Shown here: piece after piece, positions 9,423-20,442 of the stretch
Position numbering within the stretch: the stretch's first letter is position 1
Layout: each line of letters opens with the position of its first letter
Assembly (NCBI GenBank): GCA_004195025.1
Contig: SGBB01000006.1
Span: 56,798 to 120,797, forward strand
Source of the DNA: Candidatus Acidulidesulfobacter diazotrophicus
GTDB taxonomy: Bacteria > SZUA-79 > Acidulodesulfobacterales > Acidulodesulfobacteraceae
Direction: 5' to 3'
DNA length: 64,000 nucleotides
Notes under the pieces: generated by a model
What the model was told of the DNA's origin: nothing
The model's input: only the letters and a program-made list of their open reading frames with translations
Database searches by the model: none
Program-made: the position numbers and the translations under genes

Positions 9423-11125
9423 TCTACACTTGAAACTCCCATTATATTAAACTTTTCTATCAATATATTGACGACATTCGGGGATAAAAATGCCGGCAAT
9501 TTGTATCCGAGCCTAATATTTTTCACACCAAGATACAATAACGCAAGCAGAACTAGTACAGCTTTTTGTTCATACCATGCAATTTCGTAAAATATGGGTA
9601 AATCGTTAATATCGTTTAAGTTTAAAGCTTCTTTAAGTTTTAAAGCCGCGACAACTAACGAATATGAATCGTTGCATTGTCCTGCATCAATAACCCTCGG
9701 AAGACCTTCTATATCGCCAAGCCCGAGCCTGTTATATCTGTATTTTGCGCACCCTGCCGTCAATATAACGGAATCGTCTGGCAAACTTTTTGCTAAATCA
9801 GTATAATAGCTTCTTTCTTTATCACTTGAATCGCATCCTGCCATAACGACAAAATTTTTGATTTTTCCTGCCTGTACTAAATTTATAATAGTATCTGCCG
9901 AGTTAACTAAAGTATTTCGCGCAAAACCTGTACTAATTTCTCCTTTAATATCTTCAGGAGTATCTTCCGATTCGAGAGCCTTTTTAATGACTTCCGAAAA
10001 ATCATGATTATCTATATGCTTAACACCAGGCATTGCTACCATATCTGTCGTAAATATACGATTTTTATATTTTTCTGTCGGTTTTTGTATGCAATTGGTA
10101 GTCATAACAATAGGTCCGCTAAAATTCTCAAATTCTCTTTGCTGTTCCCACCATGCTCCGCCGTAATTTCCTATAAAATTTTTAAACTGTTTAAAGTACG
10201 GATATGAATGAGCTGGAAGCATTTCTCCGTGAGTATAGACATTGACGTCTTTCCCCTGCGTTTGCTTAAGCAATTCTTCAAGTTCAAATAAATCATGCCC
10301 GCTAATTAATATTGATTTTCCTTTTTTAGTTCCGTTTAAAACTTTTGTAGGAACAGGTTCTCCATAATGTGTCGTGTTTGCCTTATCTAACAGTTCCATA
10401 ACTTTTACGCCTTTTTCGCCGCATTCAAAAACAAGACCAAGCAGAACATCGGCATTCAATTCTTCTTGATTAGCGAGATAGCTTAATGCTTTCACAATGA
10501 AATCATTCATTGAACTATCTGTATAATTTAAAACATAAGCGTGATAAGCATAAGCTGCCATTCCTTTTAATCCGTAAATCAAAAGCTCGCTTAAGGAAAC
10601 TAAATCGTCTGAAGGATTTTTTATGCCGACAGATGTGGCTTTTTTATAATAAACATCTAAATTTCTTGCTGAAGGTTCCCAAATTGCGTTATCAGGAATA
10701 AAATCTGCCAAAGTTGAATTTTCATTTATGCTTAATCCGTTATCTGTATTACTATTATTGATATTGTTATTTTGCACATTATTTTTTTCTGCATTTTTAT
10801 GCTCTAAATTATTACTATGTTTGTATTTATTTTTGTATTTATTTCTGATATCCAAAGATTTATTCATTAACAAAACCATTTTCTCAGTATCAAAATTTAC
10901 ATTGGTTACGGTAGTAAATAATCCTTGCAGAAGAAAAAGATAATCCTCGTTATCTATATTTTCTCCCGCTGTTTTTGTTTTAGACATCCAAAAAGCAATG
11001 CCTTTGAGATTATAAATTAATAAATCTTGCAAATCCGATACTTCCGAAGTTTTTCCGCATACTCCGCTTTTAATACAGCTTGTCGAATCTAAAGTTTCTT
11101 CACATTGAAAACAAAACATAGTCAT
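9395..11125 (-). CDS. hcp: Hybrid cluster protein (hydroxylamine / nitric oxide reductase)
   Basis: Iron-sulfur-oxygen enzyme of nitrosative stress; members reduce NO to N2O and hydroxylamine to ammonia. The N-terminal cysteines C5-x2-C8-x8-C17-x5-C23 match the class I pattern (cubane 4Fe-4S) of strict anaerobes. Hybrid-cluster ligand regions are visible in MAGCDSSDKERSYY, LTAGCAKYRYN, DAGQCNDSYS and WYEQKAV. An Asn-rich insert of about 35 residues lies at 98-132. Two in-frame ATGs exist: the second (codon 3, base 11119) has AGGAGA at good spacing and gives the family-typical MFCFQCEE, so it is the likelier start. No partner reductase (hcr) is adjacent. The 5' region holds a CRP/FNR-type palindrome and a pentanucleotide tract. 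Confidence 0.95.
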   Translation of the reverse strand: MTMFCFQCEETLDSTSCIKSGVCGKTSEVSDLQDLLIYNLKGIAFWMSKTKTAGENIDNEDYLFLLQGLFTTVTNVNFDTEKMVLLMNKSLDIRNKYKNKYKHSNNLEHKNAEKNNVQNNNINNSNTDNGLSINENSTLADFIPDNAIWEPSARNLDVYYKKATSVGIKNPSDDLVSLSELLIYGLKGMAAYAYHAYVLNYTDSSMNDFIVKALSYLANQEELNADVLLGLVFECGEKGVKVMELLDKANTTHYGEPVPTKVLNGTKKGKSILISGHDLFELEELLKQTQGKDVNVYTHGEMLPAHSYPYFKQFKNFIGNYGGAWWEQQREFENFSGPIVMTTNCIQKPTEKYKNRIFTTDMVAMPGVKHIDNHDFSEVIKKALESEDTPEDIKGEISTGFARNTLVNSADTIINLVQAGKIKNFVVMAGCDSSDKERSYYTDLAKSLPDDSVILTAGCAKYRYNRLGLGDIEGLPRVIDAGQCNDSYSLVVAALKLKEALNLNDINDLPIFYEIAWYEQKAVLVLLALLYLGVKNIRLGYKLPAFLSPNVVNILIEKFNIMGVSSVEESLLYINK

Positions 11126-11167
11126 TATCTCCTTTTTTTAATAATATTTATAATATTTAATGTAAGT

Positions 11168-11239
11168 TAATTAAATTAAATTAAATTAAATTAAACTAAA
11201 CTAAACTAAACTAAACTAAACTAAACTAAACTAAACTAA
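11168..11239. repeat. Pentanucleotide tract in the hcp leader
   Basis: Four or so TTAAA units followed by about eleven CTAAA units (TTTAG on the hcp strand), between the putative regulator site and the hcp start. Length change by slippage would alter leader spacing but not the reading frame. Confidence 0.85.
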
Positions 11240-11365
11240 TTATTTTAAGCTAAATTAATTATAATTAACTTTTTTAGTTATATAATTAATTCTGTCGGCT
11301 ATAAATTTCAAAACTATAACAAAACTAACTTTATAACTATTTTAGTTAATTTTACTTAAACTAAA

Positions 11366-11381
11366 TATGACTTAAATCACA
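11366..11381 (-). promoter_or_regulatory. CRP/FNR-superfamily operator upstream of hcp (HcpR-like)
   Basis: TATGA-CTTAAA-TCACA is one mismatch from the TGTGA-N6-TCACA palindrome bound by CRP and by HcpR-type regulators, which control hcp in sulfate reducers. It sits about 245 bases before the hcp start. A weak -10-like stretch (TAGTTA/TTATAA on minus, about 11331-11340) lies near the distance expected for class II activation. The regulator is not in the window. Confidence 0.5.
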
Positions 11382-11474
11382 TTTATAAATATTATTTTAA
11401 AAAAGATATGCCAAAGCAGTATAATATTTTTCATATTTTTATAATTATAATATCTTTAATATTTAATATAAAAG

Positions 11475-11560
11475 AAAAAGGCATCTGATTGTTCCCGCTG
11501 AAGATGTTTTATTTAAATTACAACTTCTTTTATGCGGAAAATTAATCAGACGCCTTTTTT
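11475..11560 (-). terminator. Long-loop inverted repeat ending the beta-propeller gene
   Basis: The arms AAAAAGGCATCTGATT (11475-11490) and AATCAGACGCCTTTTTT (11544-11560) pair over 16 bases with one mismatch, and T-runs flank both ends. The interior can form a second stem (TTCCCGC with GCGGAA). It lies between the beta-propeller gene stop and the hcp control region, and would terminate transcription on the minus strand. An 86-nt structured RNA is possible. Confidence 0.6.
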
Positions 11561-11643
11561 AAAATAACTGCTGAAATATAACTGTTTAAATCATTATTGT
11601 AATAATTATAATAAATTAATTTAAATCTTAATCAAACTCAATC

Positions 11644-11671
11644 AGGAGTAGAGGAATAAATAAATCGGATA
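11644..11671 (-). repeat. 3'-end motif TATCCGATTTATTTATTCC, copy 1
   Basis: Directly after the TAG stop of the beta-propeller gene. It is nearly identical to the segment just past the tRNA-Leu 3' end (39432-39460), and its first 14 bases recur after the stop at 63838. Confidence 0.6.
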
Positions 11672-13234
11672 CTAATAATAACTCCCTGTAGAAATTATGC
11701 TTACGGTATTTGAACTGGAATTTACCACAAAACAATAATGTCCGTCAGGCGAAATACTTACGGCGTCGGGATAGCCGCCCACTTTTAAAGTTCTCACCAA
11801 TGTGCCTTTTGCAACATCAATAACGCTAAGGGTAGAACTTTGGGTATTTATAACATAAAGATATTTGCCGTCGGGCGTAATAGCTTCAGCAGTCGGACCC
11901 CTTCCAGTATAAATAGTCGCAACTTTACCGAAAGGACGCGGGACATAATTTGAAGGCGGAGCAGTTATCGCTGAATTGGTTGAACTTGCATAACTGTTAT
12001 TGTTATTAGTATTTACATAATTAGCGGCAGGCGGTGCAGTCACCGATGTTGCCGCTGAACTGACAGCAGAAGTAGCTGTAGAAGTAACTGCTGGAGAAGG
12101 CGGCGCAACTGCGGCATATGTCTTGACGGGACTTTTTATTCTTATAAAAGCTGCGCTTGAAGCTGAAGTAATAGTCACCAAAGCAGCGGTTCCGTCAGGC
12201 GAAACTGCTACGGTAATTGGTCCGTTAGGAAGATTAATAGTTTTTATATGATTAAAATGAATAGCATTATAGATAGATAAAGAATTATTTTGAAAATTTG
12301 TCGCAAAAAGCATCATGCCGTTAGGTGAAATTGCTATAGAAGAAGGATCTGCCAAGGTTCTAAATTTTCTTACAAAGGTAAAATTTTTCTGTTTATATAC
12401 ATAAATAGCATTACCTTTTCCCGATGCGATATATATATAATGTTCAGGCGAAGATTCAGGACTGAATGCCACTGAAGTAGGATTTTTACCTGTTTGGATT
12501 GTTCTAATAATGCTTAATGAAGATACATCTATAATCGTAAATGACGATTCCTTGGCATTCGTCACTATAACTATCTTTCCGTTTGGAGAGACGGCAACAC
12601 CAGAAGGGGATTTACCTACATTTATTCTTTTAATTACGGTATTTTGATTAGTATTGATAACATCTATTTGATTATCGCCGATATTCGCTACAAAAGCTAA
12701 TTTTGAATCAGGAGTAAATGCAACATTAACAGGACCTCCGCCGACATTTATATTTAAAGATTTAGTCAAAGTGGCCATATTCAATACGCTGACATTTCCT
12801 GAAGCAACATTACAAACATAAGCGAACGTTAGCGAAGGGCTTATTGCTAAACCTGCGGGGTGAGAGCCGACTTTTATTGAAGCAACAACTCCTTTCGTTG
12901 CCATACTTATTACGGAAATGTTATTATTGTCAGAATTTGAAACTAAAGCATAATTAGAGTTTGCAGCAAAAGCAACGCCATAAGGAAACGCTCCCACGGT
13001 GATATTTCTTGTAAGATGCGGAGTTAAAAAACCGTATGATTTTACGGCAGAAAAGGTTAAAAACAATGCCAATATAAAACCAAACAAAATTCTAAAATAT
13101 ACTTTTGAAAAAATATTAGAATTAGAATTAGAATTAGAATTAGAATTAGAATTAGAATTAGAATTAGAATTTTTTAAAGTATTTAAATTTTTATTTGATT
13201 TAAAAAAATCTATATTTTTCATAAAATTATTCAT
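11672..13234 (-). CDS. Exported YVTN-family beta-propeller repeat protein
   Basis: A 520-residue protein with a Lys/Asn N-tail, an (NS)n run (about 22-40), one hydrophobic segment (about 47-63, signal or anchor) and then beta-propeller blades. Blades repeat about every 42 residues with the pattern GxxPxxVAxSPDG...V.N...NxISVI, as in VGSHPAGLAISP, VGKSPSGVAVSPNG and VGGYPDAVSISPDG. The first six or seven blades span about 75-380. A Pro/Ala/Ser/Asn linker follows (about 385-445), then at least two more blades to the C-terminus. Such proteins sit in the periplasm or on the surface as binding scaffolds; the ligand is unknown. The NS run comes from a GAATTA hexamer repeat. The gene stands alone, with its own terminator structure downstream. 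Confidence 0.85.
   Translation of the reverse strand: MNNFMKNIDFFKSNKNLNTLKNSNSNSNSNSNSNSNSNSNIFSKVYFRILFGFILALFLTFSAVKSYGFLTPHLTRNITVGAFPYGVAFAANSNYALVSNSDNNNISVISMATKGVVASIKVGSHPAGLAISPSLTFAYVCNVASGNVSVLNMATLTKSLNINVGGGPVNVAFTPDSKLAFVANIGDNQIDVINTNQNTVIKRINVGKSPSGVAVSPNGKIVIVTNAKESSFTIIDVSSLSIIRTIQTGKNPTSVAFSPESSPEHYIYIASGKGNAIYVYKQKNFTFVRKFRTLADPSSIAISPNGMMLFATNFQNNSLSIYNAIHFNHIKTINLPNGPITVAVSPDGTAALVTITSASSAAFIRIKSPVKTYAAVAPPSPAVTSTATSAVSSAATSVTAPPAANYVNTNNNNSYASSTNSAITAPPSNYVPRPFGKVATIYTGRGPTAEAITPDGKYLYVINTQSSTLSVIDVAKGTLVRTLKVGGYPDAVSISPDGHYCFVVNSSSNTVSIISTGSYY
13116..13170. repeat. Hexanucleotide GAATTA repeat inside the beta-propeller gene
   Basis: About nine copies of TAGAAT/ATTCTA read as alternating Asn-Ser just before the membrane segment. 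The unit is six bases, so gain or loss of copies keeps the frame. Confidence 0.9.
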
Positions 13235-13434
13235 AAACAGCTTACCCCGATATTTATTAAAAAAAATTAAATTAAATAAAATGACAAAGTTTAAAAAAGT
13301 TTTACAAATGAATCGTATATTCTTAACCCTCCATTAAACTATTTATTTATAAGTTCTAATGCTAAATTTCTATGAATTAAATTCAATAGCTTAAGTTTAA
13401 TAGTCCAAGTTTAATAAATTAAATTAATAGCTTG

Positions 13435-15768
<2,334 letters not shown>

Positions 15769-15824
15769 TTATTCATTAGCAATTAGCAAACAATACAAAT
15801 AATAAATATATTAATTAAATTAAC

Positions 15825-15900
15825 TCAAAATTGCCGATAGAGATTGTTAAATATGCCGCAATGCATCCAGAACTAATAATCTATATCGGCAATTTTGGGA
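15825..15900. repeat. Miniature inverted-repeat element, short form
   Basis: 76 bp bounded by CAAAATTGCCGATAGA and its near complement CTATATCGGCAATTTTGG. The left part matches the left end of the longer element at 27014-27247 (AATGC and AATACCG/AATATGCCG blocks) but lacks the GC-rich core. Confidence 0.75.
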
Positions 15901-15919
15901 TATTAATCAATAATGTGAT

Positions 15920-18265
15920 TTATCTCTTATATAAAGCGTTATAAACATAATAATTTCTTAAAACCATTTTAACATAATTTCTGGTTTGATTAAACGGTAT
16001 GGATTCAATAAAAAGCAATTTATTTTCGTTGTTTAAAATATTATTTTTCCAATAGCTTACCGCCCCCGGTCCTGCATTATAAGATGCTATTGCAAGATAT
16101 TTCTTTCTTCCGAATTCATTTAAAAGAGAACTTATATAATAAGACCCGAATTTTATATTTAAACTGCTGTTATACAAAGAATGCGGGCTAAAATAAGCGC
16201 ATCCTACTTTATCTGCAATATAATAACCGGTAGGAGACATAATTTGCATAAGACCTATTGCGCCTGCGCCCGACGAACAAACCGGGTCAAATAAACTTTC
16301 TTGTCTCATAATAGAATATAAAAGATTTACGGGAACATTATACTTTTCCGCATATTTTTTTGCATAATCGTAAAAAGGTCGAGGATATAAGAAATATAGA
16401 AATTTCCTGCTTAAAAATTTGTTATTAATTAAGAAACTGCTTAAAGAAGCCGCATCTTTGTAATCTTTATATTTATTAAAAAGATTTACAAGTTTTATTA
16501 GAAAATATTTATTGTCTTTAATTTTATGAATTTCTAAAATCTTATTTAGTTCGTAACTGGCAAGAGTAAAAATTTTTAATTTTAAAAAGGTTTTTAAAAG
16601 AATATAACGACGGATACCGATACTAATTGAAAACTTATCGGTAATACTATGAGCATCGTTAACGGTATCTTTTAATTTTAAATAGTGAAAGCCTGCCTTT
16701 TCAAAATTTATAGCATTATGCCCAAGCTCCAATTTAGACATAATTCCGTAATAAGACAGCGGCGCAATCGCATTTGCCATTTTAAAATAAAAAGCTGCAT
16801 ATTTAATAAAATTTAATTTTTTCAAATCAATGCCGTACCAGAAAAGATATTTTGTATAATTTGGCGATTTTCCGGATGTTATTTTAATTAATCCAAGCAA
16901 ATTTTTTCTTGCTTCAATAAGTTCATTTCTTTTAAGATTGTTTAATACTTCATGCCATACTATATTTTGATACATAACGGATTCTTTTTTATTTAAATAT
17001 CCATATTTATAAAATATTTTATTTAAAATTTTAATAGTTTCGGCATTATTTCCTGTTAGATAAAAATAATAAGCTTTCACATAAGGTATTAGTTTAAGGT
17101 ATTTCCGGTATTTTTTAGCTAATCCTTTTTCTTTGTTTAAATTTTCTTTTTTTAAATCGGATTTAAATAATGCTAATTGATTTAGAAATTGAGGGTTTTT
17201 AAGTTTTAGCATATCCTTAAGCCTAATCATTTCAGCTTTGCTTCCTTTAATTCCGGCAATAGTTTTATAAGATTCGGCATAATAAGAATCATAATACAGA
17301 TTTAAAGCGCGTTTTAGTTTTTGATTTTGAGTTAAATTGAATTTGTCGGATTTTTTAAAACTTTGAATTTTCGGCAATAAATTAGAAATATGATGAATTT
17401 TATAGTAATAAGGGTAATTTATATAAATTTTAGCAAGGTATAATTTTGCCTCTTTATATTTATGTTTAAGCAGATAAATATTTGCTATTTTTTTATAGCT
17501 ATACGGTTTTACGCGGTTATCTTCGGTAATATACAGCAAATGTTTGAAATTATTAACGGCGCCGTTATAATCGCCTATTTTATATTGAGCCTCGGCAAGA
17601 TAAAAAATAGCGTTTTTATAGAAGATAAAATGCGGATAATCTGCAGATAATTTAGAAAGAACAAAATTTGCTTTATAATAACTGCGGGTTTTTATAAAAC
17701 ATAATCCCTGATAATACAGCGAATAATCATAAAGAAACTTGCCTCGTTTAGCCGTATAAAGCCAGAAAAGACCTGCCGCTTTTTTATAGTTTCCTGCTTT
17801 ATAAAATTTATACCCTTCTTTAAAATAATTTAAATGACGAGGTTTATAATTTGTTTTATATTTGTAATTTGCGTTGTAATCGGTTTTATTACTTTTATTA
17901 GCATTAGCATTAGCATTAGCATTAGCATTAGCATTAGCATTAGCATTAGCATTAGCATGTTTGTACTTTTTTTGCTTAGTAATATTTATAAGTGCAGGCG
18001 CATCTCTTTTAGATTTAATTTTGCCGAAATGACTTAATTTATTATTTTGTTTAATAATTTTGGCAAGCTTATAGTTATATTTTGCAAGTTTTGATTGGTT
18101 TATAGGATAAGACATCGCGTTTCTAATAAAAAATGCTGAAGGAAGAAAATGTGCAAAACTTACAATAATAATAAGAAGAAGAAGAAAAGCAATACTATCT
18201 TTAATAGCTTTAATAATAATGCTATTTTTAATATTAATCTTATATTTAAAAGATTTAAAATTCAT
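15920..18265 (-). CDS. Soluble lytic murein transglycosylase (Slt70 type)
   Basis: Cleaves the glycan strand of peptidoglycan in the periplasm, forming 1,6-anhydro ends. An N-terminal hydrophobic segment (about 23-42) directs export. An Ala-Asn run (about 104-122) and Lys/Tyr-rich helical repeats follow, like the TPR-rich ring of Slt70. The C-terminal SLT domain has SIMRQESLFDP with catalytic Glu about 656, then GAIGLMQIMSPTG and ASYNAGPGAVSYW. Its 781 residues exceed the E. coli form, mainly through low-complexity sequence. The start lies two bases after the dapF stop, so the gene is almost certainly cotranscribed behind dapF, a sensible wall-metabolism pair. Confidence 0.9.
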   Translation of the reverse strand: MNFKSFKYKINIKNSIIIKAIKDSIAFLLLLIIIVSFAHFLPSAFFIRNAMSYPINQSKLAKYNYKLAKIIKQNNKLSHFGKIKSKRDAPALINITKQKKYKHANANANANANANANANANANKSNKTDYNANYKYKTNYKPRHLNYFKEGYKFYKAGNYKKAAGLFWLYTAKRGKFLYDYSLYYQGLCFIKTRSYYKANFVLSKLSADYPHFIFYKNAIFYLAEAQYKIGDYNGAVNNFKHLLYITEDNRVKPYSYKKIANIYLLKHKYKEAKLYLAKIYINYPYYYKIHHISNLLPKIQSFKKSDKFNLTQNQKLKRALNLYYDSYYAESYKTIAGIKGSKAEMIRLKDMLKLKNPQFLNQLALFKSDLKKENLNKEKGLAKKYRKYLKLIPYVKAYYFYLTGNNAETIKILNKIFYKYGYLNKKESVMYQNIVWHEVLNNLKRNELIEARKNLLGLIKITSGKSPNYTKYLFWYGIDLKKLNFIKYAAFYFKMANAIAPLSYYGIMSKLELGHNAINFEKAGFHYLKLKDTVNDAHSITDKFSISIGIRRYILLKTFLKLKIFTLASYELNKILEIHKIKDNKYFLIKLVNLFNKYKDYKDAASLSSFLINNKFLSRKFLYFLYPRPFYDYAKKYAEKYNVPVNLLYSIMRQESLFDPVCSSGAGAIGLMQIMSPTGYYIADKVGCAYFSPHSLYNSSLNIKFGSYYISSLLNEFGRKKYLAIASYNAGPGAVSYWKNNILNNENKLLFIESIPFNQTRNYVKMVLRNYYVYNALYKR
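17897..17957. repeat. GCATTA hexamer repeat in the transglycosylase gene
   Basis: Ten copies of a six-base unit encode alternating Ala-Asn just after the export segment. The same hexamer occurs in the helicase gene (about 591-630). Confidence 0.92.
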
Positions 18266-18267
18266 AT

Positions 18268-19326
18268 TTAAAATTCAAAATCATAATAACCTAAAAAAAC
18301 TTCATTTGCCGGTCCCGTCATTAATACGGATTTATTTATATCCCCGGTTATTTGCAATACGCCGCCGCGCAAAATAACATTTAAAGAATCTATATTATTG
18401 TTAACCGTCTTTTTTATAATACTGTAAACTCCGCATGCCCCTGTGCCGCATGCAAGAGTCTCACCCGAACCGCGCTCCCATGTTCTTACTTTAACATAAT
18501 TATCTGAAATAATCTGGGTAAATTCAACATTTATTCTTTTCGGAAACAAAGGATTATTTTCTATAAGAGGTCCGTAAAAACCTACATTAAAATTATCAAC
18601 GTCATTGACAAATATTACACAATGCGGATTTCCCATAGACACGCAATTAATTTTAAATTCGATATCCCCTGCCTTTAAAGGTTCATTTATTATTTCAGAT
18701 TTATGAATATTTACTGGAATTTTAGAGCTTTCAAACTCGGGTCTTCCCATTTCAACCGTGGCATATTTTACAAAACCGTCTGCATAATTAATATTATTAT
18801 CTTTTCTGCTATAGCCTTTGCCGCCGCTTGCCCCGCCGATGTCTGATATTATGCTATCCCCGAGAAAAGTATCTGTAAAAGTGACAGCGGCATTATTGGC
18901 ATTATTATTTGGGTTTGGGTTTTCTGCATTAATATTACCGTAATAACTGTTAATCTTATCGTTCGTAAAAACCTGAACAGTTTTAATACCTGCCGGCGTA
19001 TTTATTTTAACGGGATTTTTAGACGTAAGTTTATGGTCGTAAACATATTTTGCAAAACACCTTATGCCGTTTCCGCACATTTCGCCTTCTGAACCGTCGG
19101 CATTAAACATTCGCATTCTAAAATCTGCATCCTTAGAACCAATATCGCAAGGAAGTATTACGATTACACCGTCAGAACCGACTCCAAAATGTCTATCGCT
19201 GATTTTTATAGCCAATTCTCTGTAAAAATTTGTATCGTTAATCAAATTTTCTGGTAAATCATTAATGGCATCTATATAAATATAATCGTTGCCAGCACCC
19301 TCAAGTTTTGTAAATTTAATTTTCAT
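18268..19326 (-). CDS. dapF: Diaminopimelate epimerase
   Basis: Converts LL- to meso-diaminopimelate, for lysine and the peptidoglycan cross-link, without a cofactor. The two-cysteine acid-base pair is C84 (EMCGNGIRC) and C293 (ETLACGTGACG). GAGNDYIYIDA near the N-terminus, NADGSEGEMCGNG and SMGNPHCVIFV are classic. Length is 352 against about 275. The excess is an Asn/Gly-rich insert at about 130-190, between the two symmetric halves. It heads an operon with the transglycosylase gene. Confidence 0.96.
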   Translation of the reverse strand: MKIKFTKLEGAGNDYIYIDAINDLPENLINDTNFYRELAIKISDRHFGVGSDGVIVILPCDIGSKDADFRMRMFNADGSEGEMCGNGIRCFAKYVYDHKLTSKNPVKINTPAGIKTVQVFTNDKINSYYGNINAENPNPNNNANNAAVTFTDTFLGDSIISDIGGASGGKGYSRKDNNINYADGFVKYATVEMGRPEFESSKIPVNIHKSEIINEPLKAGDIEFKINCVSMGNPHCVIFVNDVDNFNVGFYGPLIENNPLFPKRINVEFTQIISDNYVKVRTWERGSGETLACGTGACGVYSIIKKTVNNNIDSLNVILRGGVLQITGDINKSVLMTGPANEVFLGYYDFEF

Positions 19327-19404
19327 AAATATTTTAAATTATATAATTATAATATTATGTAAATATATCTTATAAACTTATATTTTTTTAAATAAATTAT
19401 TTTA

Positions 19405-19581
19405 GTTGCTTTAATTGCTATAAATGTTTTAATTGCTTTAATTGCTTTAATTGCTATAAATGTTTTAGTTGCTTTAATTGCTTTAATTGCTATAAATGTT
19501 TTAGTTGCTTTAATTGCTATAAATGTTTTAGTTGCTTTAATTGCTATAAATGTTTTAGTTGCTTTAATTGCTATAAATGTT
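19405..19581. repeat. 27-bp tandem repeat upstream of dapF
   Basis: About six or seven imperfect copies of a 27-base unit (TTGCTTTAATTGCTATAAAT followed by GTTTTAG), some missing or gaining a 9-base subunit. It lies in the dapF upstream region, beside the composite element at 19610. Confidence 0.85.
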
Positions 19582-19609
19582 TTATTTCAGCAATCTCATT
19601 GTTGATACC

Positions 19610-19768
19610 TTAATCCTGTAATAAAACTTTATATACTGGATTCCCGCCTGCGCGGGAATGACTTTATAGAGTTTTATTATTTCACCTTTTAACTGTCATT
19701 CCTGCGTACGCAGGAATCCAGTATTATTTGGCATTGAAATACCTAAATAGTTTCCATTATAGGATTAA
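19610..19768. repeat. Composite inverted-repeat element
   Basis: Ends TTAATCCTGTAATAAAAC and GTTTCCATTATAGGATTAA are inverted copies. The core holds two oppositely placed GC hairpins (ATTCCCGCCTGCGCGGGAAT and CATTCCTGCGTACGCAGGAA), each flanked by GGATTC/GAATCC and ATGAC/GTCAT. It is the most compact complete member in the window. Confidence 0.8.
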
Positions 19769-19787
19769 TGTGATAATTATTACTCGG

Positions 19788-20198
19788 CTATTGAGTATTT
19801 GATTTATTTTTATTTTTCAATATCTCTTTTAAAGAAATATTGCCTTGCGTGGTAAAACTATGAGCTATTACAATATTATGCCTAAAAGTAATATTTAGTT
19901 TTTCCGTTAATTTTCTTGTAGCCGAAGTAAGTATTTCATCGCCGAGATGTGTATACTTTTTATATCTGAATCTATACTTATAAATTTCTACGGCAGGTTT
20001 TAAAATATTTCTTTTAATAGATAACGGCGGACCGTACATCTGAAGAATTTGTTTTTTAGTCGTTACTCCGTTAATTATTTTATTTACGGAAGAAGACATA
20101 ATAGGCTTGCCCTCTACATTACGTGTGGTAGCGCATCCCGAAAGAGCAAGCGCCGAAATCATCATAATAGAAAATATGACTAGTATTTTTTTATACAT
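19788..20198 (-). CDS. Small outer-membrane lipoprotein, SmpA/BamE-like
   Basis: A 136-residue protein with a signal peptide and lipobox ALSGC (Cys 22). The segment IINGVTTKKQILQMYGPPLS matches the SmpA/OmlA/BamE fold signature (G-T-x-x-Q-h-x-x-x-h-G-x-P), so it may be BamE of the outer-membrane protein assembly machine or one of the many BamE-like lipoproteins. Bam partners are not adjacent, so the specific role stays open. The C-terminus is Lys/Asn-rich. It is preceded and followed by long AT-rich gaps, so it is probably transcribed alone. Confidence 0.75.
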   Translation of the reverse strand: MYKKILVIFSIMMISALALSGCATTRNVEGKPIMSSSVNKIINGVTTKKQILQMYGPPLSIKRNILKPAVEIYKYRFRYKKYTHLGDEILTSATRKLTEKLNITFRHNIVIAHSFTTQGNISLKEILKNKNKSNTQ

Positions 20199-20442
20199 TT
20201 TTAGTTCCTCGCATTACATATAGCATTTAATATTGCTAATTTTTTGGCTGCTCTAAATAGTTTATGACCCGTTCCCTGTTGAATTTAAATTTAGATTTAG
20301 TTATTATTTAATATTGTAATATTGCTAATTTTTATATTTTTTTATATTATATTATTATAGTGTTTCTTAATTTATATATAAAATATATAAACAAATTATA
20401 TATTATTTTACCTTTTGATTCAATCGTAATTTATTTATTGTT

